From assembly GCF_947242115.1 (NCBI RefSeq), contig NC_074728.1:620001-684000 (forward strand): a stretch of DNA of 64,000 nt, written 5' to 3'. The notes under the pieces were generated by a model. The model was not told the DNA's origin. It was given only the letters and a program-made list of their open reading frames with translations, and did no database searches. This DNA is from Biomphalaria glabrata (lineage: Eukaryota > Mollusca > Gastropoda > Planorbidae). The translations under genes and the position numbers were made by a program. Below, one piece after another: positions 1 to 9,660 of the stretch. Within the stretch, counting starts at the first letter, position 1; each line of letters begins with the position of its first letter.

Positions 1-248
1 GACTATTCACTCTTATAGGGAATATAGGCCTTTTAGATAAAGTAAATTTGCTTACGTCACGATAACGATAACCGGCTCATCTGTATCTAGATCTAGAGAC
101 TCTTAGTATCTAGAGGTCTAGATAGATCTAGCTCTAATCTAGATTGAGATTCTAGTGGTCTATAAGCCTAGATCTACATATTTATTACTATATATTTCTA
201 GGCTAAAGATCTATATATATAGTATATTATATATATATATATATATAT
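1..248. other. AT-rich flank with GATCTAGA clusters and a TA microsatellite
   Basis: No gene seen. The stretch is rich in overlapping GATCTAG/TCTAGA words, which recur across the window (near 5820, 6240 and 34690), and ends in a (TA)n run at about 213-248 that abuts a SINE. Confidence 0.6.
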
Positions 249-519
249 GGAGGCGCAGCGGCTGAGCCGTAAAGCGCTTGCCTTCTGAACCTGGGGTCCC
301 GGGTTTGAATCCCGGTGAAGGCTGGGATTTTTATATCGGGATCCTTGGGCACCTCTGAGTCCACCCAGCTCTAATGGGTACCTGACATTATTTGGGGAAA
401 AGTAAAGGCGGTTGGTCGTTGTGCTGGCCACATGACACCCTCGTTAACCGTAGGCCACAGAATCAGATGACCTTTACATCATCTGCCCTATAGACCACAA
501 GGTCTAAAAGGGGAACTTT

Positions 520-522
<3 letters not shown>
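249..522 (+). mobile_element. SINE family A, near full length (tRNA-derived head)
   Basis: The head carries a degenerate Pol III A box (GCAGCGGCTGAGCCG) and a good B box (GGGTTTGAATCCC at about 301-313). A conserved non-tRNA body follows, with GTCCACCCAGCTCTAATGGG and TGGCCACATGACACCCTCGTT, and a tail ending AAAAGGGGAACTTTA. Related copies lie at 7414, 26308, 32391, 40866, 44152 and 56597, which is what shows it to be dispersed. TA runs flank both sides, so target-site duplications cannot be read. The family name is not known to me. Confidence 0.85.

Positions 523-574
<52 letters not shown>
523..574. repeat. Compound (TA)n-(GA)n microsatellite
   Basis: About 14 TA units pass directly into about 10 GA units immediately after the SINE tail. 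Confidence 0.9.
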
Positions 575-799
575 TTCTAGATCTAGTAAACATCTAACTA
601 CTGTTGTGTTATTGTTACCTGCATCAAGTGTATCCTAGGCCTAGTCTTACTTTGTACTTATCATATTTGTGAAAAGAAAATGCTGCCTTAATAACATAAC
701 TAGTTACTTAGTTTAGATTTTAGGTCTTAAGTTGTTCATTTGTGTCGAAATATGCATTGACGACTTGGTCTGCATAGCCATGTGAAATACTGCAGGCCT

Positions 800-1049
800 A
801 CTCATCCATAATCTTTGTATTAAAGATGGTGTTACTCATCCATAATCTTTGTATTAAAGATGGTGTCACTCATCCATAATTTTTGTATTAAAGATGGTGT
901 CACTCATCCATAATAATCTTTGTTTTAAAGATGGTGTCACTCATCCATAATCTTTGTATTAAAGATGGTGTCATTCATCCATAATCTTTGTATTAAAGAC
1001 TGTCTGCTTATCCATAACCTTCACAGTCCTTTGTATTAAAGATGGTGCC
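800..1049. repeat. 34-bp minisatellite, about 6-7 units
   Basis: The unit reads roughly ACTCATCCATAATCTTTG followed by TATTAAAGATGGTGTC. The first units are nearly identical; the last two are diverged (near 1000-1049). No open frame of note. Confidence 0.9.
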
Positions 1050-1079
1050 TTATTATGCTAGAAATATAACTTAGATCTA

Positions 1080-1320
1080 GTGGGAAGCGTGGTCGAGAGA
1101 CTAAGTGTGCTTGACCTTGTCTTGTCTTGGCTACTTAGAAGGGGGCTCGAAGTTCGACACCCGACTCGGGCAGAGTTGCGCTTACTGAGCGCCTAAAGGC
1201 AGCACGGAAAACCAATTCCTAGATACCCCCCCCCCCACTGGTCAACAAATAAGATTGGACCAAAGCGCTCTGAGCATGCTATAGGCATGAAAGTAGCGCT
1301 ATATAAAAGCTATAATAATA
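1080..1320 (+). mobile_element. SINE family B, full length (tRNA-derived head, ATA-rich tail)
   Basis: The head (GTGGTCGAGAGACTAAGTG, then a B-box-like GTTCGACACCC near 1152-1162) resembles a Leu/Ser-type tRNA. The body includes GAGCGCCTAAAGGCAGCACG, a C-run at about 1226-1236, and AAAGCGCTCTGAGCATGCTA, and it ends in a TAATAATA tail. A 5' fragment of the same family lies on the minus strand at 53005-53127. I recall this as a common snail SINE, but that is memory rather than a search. Confidence 0.85.
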
Positions 1321-1397
1321 GTGTTTAAAAAATTTAGCAACCAATTATATTTTAAACAGGAGTGTTGTAATGAATAGTTTTTAACTTTTCTTTTCAG

Positions 1398-4300
1398 ATC
1401 AAAACACAGATCTCTTCTTTGTAATATAAAAAGGGAACATCATACAGATTGCTAGAAATTATTGCCTCTGAGAAGCAGACAGTAAATAAAAACGCTAAAA
1501 AAATTGGTGTATCAAGGATGCCGGCATTCTTTAAGGCAAGTAGTCATTGACAAAGGTAGAATTTAACAATTTTGAATTTAATGTCATTGTCATAAAATTT
1601 TCCTAATAAGCAAGGGCAAGCTATTAAACCACTGATTTAGCAAAGCAAATATCTGTAAGTTTCATTCTTTTTTTGTGTGTTGCTTTATCTTTTGTGTTAT
1701 TGCATGCAAATTGAGCATGTTTTTTTAGATGTTATTTAAAGAATAATTATGTTAATTAATAACTCGTTAAGCTTCATATAGTTTTTATAGATCTATTTTT
1801 AATAGTTAAGTTGAAATTTTATCTTCAAAAAAACTTAACAACTCTGATTTCATAGTCCAATGTTTTATATATTCATTATCATAATTAAATTTGTGAACAT
1901 TTTCAGATCAATGTCTAGTTATCAGATGATTATAACCATCACTTGTGAGGAACTGGTCAGAAGTTAAAACATGTGTAAAGTGTTATGCTACAAAGTGTTA
2001 TTTAAGGCAAGTAATCCATTCATTGTGATTTAGGCATTTTTCATTTAAATTCATTGTTTCATTTGAATTATGCTAATTAGGAACAGGAAAGCTGTGGAAC
2101 TACTGATCTAGCAAGTTGTTTTTTTTTTGTATTTTTTTTTTTAATGTTTTAGTTATGTTCTTTTTTTTTTTTTTTTTTTTGCATGCAATTTGAGAATATA
2201 TTTTTAATGTTTATATAACATTTAAAGAATAATTTTCTGATTTTATAGAACATTTTGTAATTAAAAATATATGCATAACAATGGTTGAATTTCATAATGC
2301 TTGATGTGCATCTCGAAATAATGAATTCAAACTTTTTTTTGTTAGCAGCCAAAGTTTCAACACAAGCTTCATATCACATTAAAAATGTTCAGAACGAGAT
2401 ATTAAGGTGTACAGCCTTGTGAGCGAAGTGAAGGACAGTTGACAGATTGTGTGTGGTGCCCCAGCAGTTCAACAAAGGAACAGGTGAGGGTGTTGTGATG
2501 GAAAGTAGTGAAGATAAGATGATCAAGTTTTTTTTTTTTCCAAAGACATTGCTTCAAATGCTATAATTTATGTAATTTAGACTTAAGTTTCTTTTGATGC
2601 TTGCTTAATAAAGAATAGGCAGGCAGTTGGTATATATAGATATTGAGCAGCACAGTAAGTAATAGTATAGTTTTTTTGACTTTGTACTGCATGCTAATTA
2701 AACTTGTTTTTAATATTAACATAACACTTTGTATATTTTTCTGTTGTCTTAGTTTTTGGAAACTAGTTTTAAATATATGCATATTAGAAAAGCCTGATTA
2801 TGATTGATGTATTATTTATGAGATAGGTAAACTCAGGTTTAGCCTTACTAACTTGGTAATAAAGTCAATATCTTCAAAATAAACTCTTTCTCTTTGCAGT
2901 CATAACATCCATATTCTCATATTTTATAACATTTTCAGTTCCAAATGCAGTTTACAGCCAAGTGATCTAGAAATGGGATCTAGATTATGAGAACTATGAC
3001 TAAGAGACATCTGAGAAATAAAAAGCACCTATAATCAGAATTGTAGCAAGCTTGTACCATATTTCTCTTTTTAAGGCAAGTGGTTCTTTCCAATGTTACA
3101 TTTAACTACTTTAATTTAATTCATTTCTTTTCATGTATGTTAAATAAGAACCAGTTTCTTACTACAGACCTATCAAAGCAAGTATATTTTTTTTCTATGT
3201 ATTTGTATATTTTAATTGCATTTTTTTTTTTTTTTTTTTTTTATTGCATGCTAATTGAAAATGTTTTAAATATTTTCCTAACAATTTAAGAATATTTGTT
3301 TTCTGTTATCTCTTAGCCTTATGGTAATTAGTTTCAAATGTATACATAACAACTTTAATAAATTTTCTTCACTTTAATATTTAAAGTGCTAGATCCAATT
3401 GGGGATTATCTCATTATGAAGCTTAGTCAAAATCCCAGTATCTTCACTAAGACTTTTGAATAGCAATTTTTTATTAGATGCCATTTATTTGTTTAAATGC
3501 TCAGCTACTTGATATCTAGTTGAATTCAAATGATAATAATTGCATCTTAATGTGTAATTATACAATTATTTATTTACCTTGTAGTTGTTTTTTTAATCAG
3601 TTCAAGATGAGTATTGATTACTAATCAACTACTAGCCTGGAAGATAAAAGCCAAAGCTGTAAACAGACAGGTCAGGTAAATATATGAATGAAGAAATTGA
3701 AACTAGAAGTAAACATCATGGGAAGTCTAATTATAGGGCAAGTATTTTTCCTTCATATCTTATTTAACATAGTCAAACCATGCAATACTTATAGGCTTAA
3801 CTATTGTTTTCATAGAAACAATGTTATTTTAAATATCATGATGAGATAGTGTATTTAAGAGATATTGTAGTTCAAGTTTCCATATTTAATCAGCTTAACA
3901 AGTGCACATTCTCTGCTGCCAACAGTACCAATTTGTCATCCAAGCAACAAATATTCCTTGGTAATCTGCTATCAGATGACAGTTATCTCTTTGGCATTTT
4001 TATGAATTAAAGCTTTCAAAGCCAAAGTAAGACTTAATTTTTTCTTTTCTTTAACTGCTAATTCTAAAATAATTTATCATTGCATGTTAAAAATAACTTG
4101 TTATACATTTTTCTGTGTTTTTGGTCAAGCTTCAGATTTGCTTAGCATATTCCTGTACTACATATCAACAAATGTTTGATGGTTTGTCTGGTTCATCTCT
4201 TAACACTATGAAGATGGCTACACTGTGAGTACAATGTTTTAATTTCATTCAAATCACATTTTACAAAAAAGATAATGGAAATTAAATTAAATATATTATT

Positions 4301-4536
4301 TTACTATTATTATATAACAATGTTATTTTAATATCATGAGATAGTGTATTTTAAGAGAGATTCTAATTCAGTATATGATGTTTCCATATTTCAGAATCTT
4401 AACAAGAAAACATTCTGTTGCCAACAGTACCAATTTGTCATCCTATCCAAGCAACTACTATTCCTTGGTAATCTGCTATCAGATGATTACAGTTTTCTCT
4501 TTGGCATTTGTATGAATTAAAGCTTTCAAAGCCAAA
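1398..4536 (+). ncRNA. Candidate array of duplicated exon-like blocks (putative non-coding transcript)
   Basis: Blocks bounded by a pyrimidine-rich CAG and a splice-donor-like word recur: 1398-1535 (138 nt), 1917-2006 (90), 2393-2483 (91), 2939-3075 (137), 3601-3737 (137), 3894-4026 (133), 4136-4224 (89) and 4395-4536 (142). Four of them (ending 1535, 2006, 3075, 3737) end at the exact GC-AG intron consensus G|GCAAGT. The others end at GTGAGG, GTAAGA or GTGAGT. The DNA after each GC donor is recognisably similar between units (a TGCATGCAAATTGAG-like word, then AATTTAAAGAATA), so the region grew by tandem duplication. The one block I translated in full (1398-1535) has stops in all three plus frames, so any transcript would be non-coding here. 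No transcription evidence is available from sequence alone. Confidence 0.35.
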
Positions 4537-4790
4537 GTAAGACATTTTTTTTCTTCAACAGTTAATTCTGAAACAATTTATTCAAATTTTTTAAACATTA
4601 TTCTGAACTATTTTCTGTGTTTTGGTCAAGCCTTAGATTTGGTTAGCATAACCCTGAACTGCATATCAACAAATGTCTAATGGTCTGTCTGGTTCATTTC
4701 TCAAGACTATGAAGATGGCTACACAATGAGTACAAAGTTTTATTTTCATTCACCAAACAAATTTTACAAAAGAAGAAAATATTAAAAGCT
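3815..4790. repeat. Diverged tandem duplication, period about 501 bp
   Basis: Two units, about 3815-4300 and 4315-4790, share long blocks: GCCAACAGTACCAATTTGTC at 3918 and 4420, and GAAGATGGCTACAC at 4210 and 4711. Each unit contains both a ~137-nt and a ~90-nt exon-like block. The second copy of the short block has lost its donor (ATGAGT in place of GTGAGT). Confidence 0.85.
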
Positions 4791-4949
4791 ATAGGTATTT
4801 ATTTTGTTAGATAACTATCTTTGTTATTTGATGCATTACTTAGCCTTGGACAATGCATCATCATAACTAATATAATATTAAAAGGCATTTATTAATTTAC
4901 CAAATTTAGGTCAATCAAATAAGATTATGTAATCACAAACTGTTTTCAG

Positions 4950-6592
4950 GGTATCAGCTATCAGCAGTGCACCCCTATGATACACAAGTCTTCATTGCCA
5001 AGTCACTCTGCCAAACAGTGTGTACACCTTTCTTGCATTGGTAGTGACCCACTTTACTGTCATGAGTCTGGATATGTCAGGCCAAGGAGATCAAGTTTGT
5101 GTCCAAGGTTACTTAGTCAATTCTCTAAGAAAAATAGGTGAGTTGAATTCTAGTGTACCAGTCAAATATCTTAAAGCAAAGTAAAAAAAAAAAAATAATT
5201 TTAAAAGCATATAAAAATCTGTTATAAAAACATAAAATGTTAGTTTTAGAGTACTAGTTTTAGAGTACTCGTTTCAGACCAAGTGATCATGGGTCAGATA
5301 GTGTCAAGCTCAACTGTTTCTATGGCCATTGGTTAACCATGGGTTGTTTGGCCAGCAAATTTTCAAACATTGCTCTAGTTTTAGGTTTATAATCTACATG
5401 TTTTCTTCTAAAGTTAACAAATTAGGACCAAAATGTGAACTTTTAATAAGGTGGTGTAGTTGCAACCACACAAGAGCTGCTTCACATTTACTATTTGAAT
5501 GGTGCATACATTTTTATAATAACTTACCTTCTGATTTGTAAGGTTGATATTTTATTAATATATATATATATATATATTATATAAAGCAGAATGTTTGGCG
5601 TATGTATGTTCCAGTATAGAAATAAAAACTTGATAAAACTTGGCAGAAATGTTCCTTGGGTACCAACTTAGACCGTAGTGTATGTATTGTGGCCCTAAAA
5701 CAAACTTAAGACCATCAAAAAAAAAAAAAAGACCAGCTCTATTACAGCTATAGTATTTTATGGATCTAGGCGATGTTTACAATGTTGACATGAGAAAAGA
5801 TCGAAAGGATTTAGATCTAGATCTAATTTTTAGAACTAAACTTTGCACTTATTTTTTTTTTTGACACATGAAAATACAAAATATAGTTTATTTATTTCAT
5901 TATTTAATAAAATTAACCTTCAAATTTGTGTTACAAAATCATTTTTACATTAGTTCGTTATAGTCTATGCCTAGGTCTAAAACTCTTATTGAACTCTAAG
6001 ATGATAAAACTTTTTTTTGCAAAGATAGTTTTATGCTTTAACACATGAACATACTAATTATAGTCCATTCATTTCATATTTTAATCAAAGTAACATTTAA
6101 ATTTTTTTAATACATTCGTTCGCTGTTCGCTAAAGCTGCGTAGCCGTGTTGAGATAGGCCTATATTCATTCATGAAAAAAGTTCACGCATGCGCAGCACA
6201 GAATGAACTCTATAAAAGCCAATTTTTAACTCTAGATTAGTCTAGATCTAGATCTTTGTCTACCTCAAGATCTACTTTATACTTTAACACATGAACATAC
6301 AAAATTAAGTCTATTCATTTCAAATTTTAATCAAATATATGTAGGCCTACAAGCAAATGTTTTAATTTGAAAAAATGGATTTAAGTAGATTAGCTATTTT
6401 GATTTGATGGCTTCATTCATACTATTTTTATATTTACACATTCGCTTTATTTATTACATTATTATTTCGTTTAAATGTTTTAAAAACACTATATCGACAG
6501 TAATAAGCAAATAAAGACCCGCGGGTCGCTGGTAAAATATATCTAGTATATATATATATATTAATACACTTGGGCAAGGGCTATTACTGTTT

Positions 6593-6626
<34 letters not shown>

Positions 6627-8073
6627 TTGACATTTTTCTTTTAATTTGTAAATTTGCTTCAACATTCAAGTTTGTTTTTTTTAAAGACAGACTCTACATG
6701 CTACTGATCTGGAGGTTAGTGGCTCAATCATTGTGCACTGATTCTTCACTGATGCCTTGATTCTCCACTGTCAACTTTATTGTCATAAAGTTTATCTAGT
6801 GATCTACATATCAAGGTAATAAATATTTTTTTACACTATAACCCAAGAGCTTTTGCTTTAAGATGCATTGTTTTTACAATAGGAGCCTAATTCTGATGTA
6901 TTTTTTTAGGACCCTAGCAATAGTTTCTTAAACTTTCAGACAATAAGAGCTAGTTTAGAACGAAACACAAAACTTAAGCCAGATCTGTATAGTCTTTTGT
7001 TTTTCTAAAAATATTTTAAATAAAAGTCTAGATAGGGTAGCTTATAAGGCCTACTTGTGAAATTAGATATTTTTAAAATGTGTACTTATACTTTTGATAT
7101 TTGAAGTATTTTAAAACTAGCTACATTTTTCTATTTATGTAATTTATTTATTTTGTTTGTATTATTTACTTATTTATTTATTTATTTAATTATTATTTTA
7201 AAAAAAAATTAGTTACCTCCTTTTGTTTAATTGGATAGCATTTCAAAACCTAAAAGATGGAGCTGTTGGGTTAAAAACACAAATTAATGAACTCACATTA
7301 GACTGCATTACTTCCTAAATATTTAAAATAAGCAATTTGCTTCATTCTTCGTGGCACATTTATGTATATAGCCAAATGAAAAGTTGAATGTGATTTTCTT
7401 ATTTAAAAAAATGTTCCCCTTTCAGACCTTGCGATCTATAGGAAGGATGATGTAAAGGTCATGTTTTGTGGCCCACAGTTAACCAGGGTGTCATGTGGCC
7501 AGCTCAACAACCAACCGCCTTAACTTTCCCCAACTAATGTCAGGTACCCATTAGAGTTGGGTAGAATCTTGACGTACCCAAAGGTCCCAAAATTTAAAAT
7601 ATCAGGATTCAAACCTGGGACATCAACTTTATAAGCTAAGTGTGTTACCGCTCAGCCACTATACCTCCTATCAAAGAGAGATACATAAAAAAATTGACAT
7701 TAAAATACCATGAAGTCTCATAAACCTTTTCTATTTTTCCATCACACAGTGAGATAGTATGACTATTATTTGAAAACAAAATGACCATCACTAAAAAACA
7801 CATTCTTTTTAAACATTAGGTCTGAGACAGAAAAAGCTCTTCTTGAATGAAAAGAAATTTTATCAATATTGCATTTAAAGGTTATGCATTTAAATGTGAT
7901 GTATTTGTTAAATAGTGCATTTTTCTTATCTCACTTATAGACTAAATGGTCAATTAAACATGAGGTCAAGGAAAAAGGATGAACATTTCAAGGCTACTGA
8001 AGGAACATTAAACGTCTCTCTCACTGTGAAAAGATTCTACCGATCTACAAATGATCAACATGTTTTATCTTAG
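4950..8073 (+). CDS. Candidate two-exon 3' end of an unrecognised small gene
   Basis: Seen: CTGTTTTCAG precedes an open block at 4950-5137 (188 nt) ending AATAG|GTGAGT. TCACTTATAG precedes a block at 7941 that stays open to TAG at 8071-8073. The first block leaves 2 nt and the second supplies 1, so the frame continues across the junction. Together they give 106 codons, or 97 from the first internal ATG (codon 10). The first part is Cys-rich (QQCTP, KQCVHLSC, LYCHESGY, SSLCPRLL) and the second is basic and hydrophilic (MRSRKKDEHF, LTVKRFYR). The first block is clearly more GC-rich than its flanks, as exons usually are. I recognise no family and see no convincing 5' start. A competing exon-like block lies at 6687-6815. 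The alternative is a non-coding transcript continuing the upstream array, with 7941-8116 as an exon (donor GTAAGA at 8117). Confidence 0.35.
5550..6546 (+). mobile_element. Possible non-autonomous Helitron-like element
   Basis: The 3' side has a perfect 12-bp palindrome GACCCGCGGGTC at 6516-6527, then 15 nt, then CTAG at 6543-6546 followed by T. This is the hairpin plus CTRR|T arrangement of Helitron 3' ends. The 5' side begins near a TA run followed by ATATAAAGCAGAATGTTTGG; no clean 5' TC is visible, so the left border is approximate. Inside, a ~60-bp segment (ACACATGAACATAC, then TTCATTTCA, then TTTTAATCAAA) recurs at about 5861, 6037 and 6280. No coding capacity. Confidence 0.35.
6687..6815 (+). 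other. Exon-like block, coding status unclear
   Basis: A T-rich tract and AAAG precede 6687, and CAAG|GTAATA follows 6815. Joined to 5137 it would read 18 further codons to a stop. It could be an alternative terminal exon, an untranslated exon, or chance. Confidence 0.25.
7414..7669 (-). mobile_element. SINE family A, near full length, minus strand
   Basis: Reverse complement of the element at 249. The tail (TTCCCCTTTCAGACCTTGCG) comes first, then the CACCCTGG-type body and the B-box complement (GGATTCAAACCTGGGA near 7606-7621), then the A-box side (CGCTCAGCCACTATACCTCC). It lies in the putative intron between 5137 and 7941. Confidence 0.85.
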
Positions 8074-8169
8074 GTTCGTCTGCCATTTCTTCAAATGGAG
8101 CCATATTAAGAATAAGGTAAGAAATATTCTTATACTTCACAGCATTTATTTTTTTGTAAAGTGATGATC

Positions 8170-8312
8170 CTGCATTAGTTGTATGTTGTTTGTGTATGTT
8201 ACTTTAAATATCCTGCATTAGTTTTATGTTGTATGTGCATGATAATTTAAATATCCTGCATTAGTTGTATGTTGTATGTGCATGATACTTTAAATATCCT
8301 GCATTAGTTGTA
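8170..8312. repeat. 43-bp minisatellite, 3.3 units
   Basis: Units begin CTGCATTAGTTGTATGTTG at 8170, 8213, 8256 and 8299 (the last partial), each ending TTTAAATATC. It lies about 50 bp after the donor-like site at 8117. Confidence 0.9.
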
Positions 8313-9382
8313 TATGTATGCATGGTTCCTGTATTTGTTTTGTATATTATGATGTCAGTAATTACTTCACAAACACTTCACACACAACTTGTAAGTTCAC
8401 CTGTCTAGTTAAAGAAATCTGTATTGTATTTGTTTTAGTAGTGTCTAGTTATGAAAGTAAACTGAATTTTCATTTGTTAAACTTAGTGATATACCATTTT
8501 AATTTCAGTTAAAATATGTGGATGTTCCTATTAAATTTTTCAGAAAAACTGCATTGCTCTGAAATAATTCCAACTGTATAAATGTAAATATATTTCAACA
8601 AATAATGGAATTGGATTCTTTGTCATTTGGATTAATTCAATAGTAATGTATTCTAAATATGGAATTCAAACACAAAAATGAAAAGTTGTGAATCACCATC
8701 AACTTTCACTTTGCCACTTGGAGATTGGGATGATTCAAATTACTGGAGATTGGGATGATTAAAGTTACTATTGTAGCAACTATGTGTTAATGTGCATGGT
8801 CTTAACACCCCAGTACTTAATTGGACAAAAAAAAAAGGATCTCCAATTCACAGTGATATGTACTATTGCATAAACAAGTTGACTTGACTTCATGTAGATC
8901 TTTAACTAAATAAACTGTTTCAATTCTTCAGTGTGTGATAGTGTGAAAAAAAACATTTATGGTTTCTTGTGATTATGTTCAATATAATGACATATTAAGT
9001 TGACTTGAATACTCTTAAAATGTTTCATTTCTAAGGTGTGGAAAAATGTGCATTATATTTTCATGTTGGGAGTTAATGTGAAAACAAAAATCTACTATTC
9101 CATGTGATACAATTGCATGCAAAAAATCCTAACCCTAACCCATTCAATGAACAATCAGTATGAACGTTTCCACCAAAGGAAATGTTGCCGCTCATGATGC
9201 ATCTATTTATTTGGCTCCAGATATTCAACTGATGCACATTCGCAAAACAAATGTAAAAAAAAAAGATTTAATCCATTACATGTATATAATTGTGCAGGAA
9301 CATTTGGGATTGTCATTTGTATCACACTCATCTCTCATTCATTGAGACTCTACACTTAATCTGGTGATCTAGATGTATTTGC
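8313..9382. other. Unassigned AT-rich DNA
   Basis: No coding region supported. A short duplicated phrase, ACTGGAGATTGGGATGATT, occurs at about 8741 with a partial copy just upstream. CCTAACCCTAACCC near 9128 is only two telomere-like units. Confidence 0.5.
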
Positions 9383-9660
9383 AATTCACAGTGAAATCAT
9401 TCTTTGAGTGCTTAAAAAAGAAATTCATACGGATGTATAACTGTGTTAGACGTCTTCATTTATATTCCAATTGAACGTTTGTAACAATAAATATAACAAA
9501 AAATGTGTGATAATTAGCAGGTCTTTGACCTCTGCACTTAATGTGGTGATCAAAATGTGTTTGCAATTCCCAGTGAAATCATTCTTTGAGTGCTTAAAAA
9601 AGAAATTCATACGGATGTATAACTGTGTTAGACGTCTTCATTTATATTCCGATTGAACGT
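9383..9660. repeat. Left flank of macrosatellite: two 182-bp units
   Basis: The phrase CAGTGAAATCATTCTTTGAG occurs at 9389 and 9571, and each copy continues into TTCATACGGATGTATAACTG and ATTGAACGTTTGTA. The same 182-bp module appears once in each 1.39-kb unit and again in tandem on the right flank. Confidence 0.9.

Noticed and set aside
249-320. tRNA gene
   Set aside because: A and B boxes are present, but the acceptor stem cannot close, and the element continues into the repeated SINE body found at six other sites.
9128-9141. Telomere-like CCTAACCCTAACCC
   Set aside because: Only two to three hexamers; chance or a tiny interstitial trace, not a telomere.
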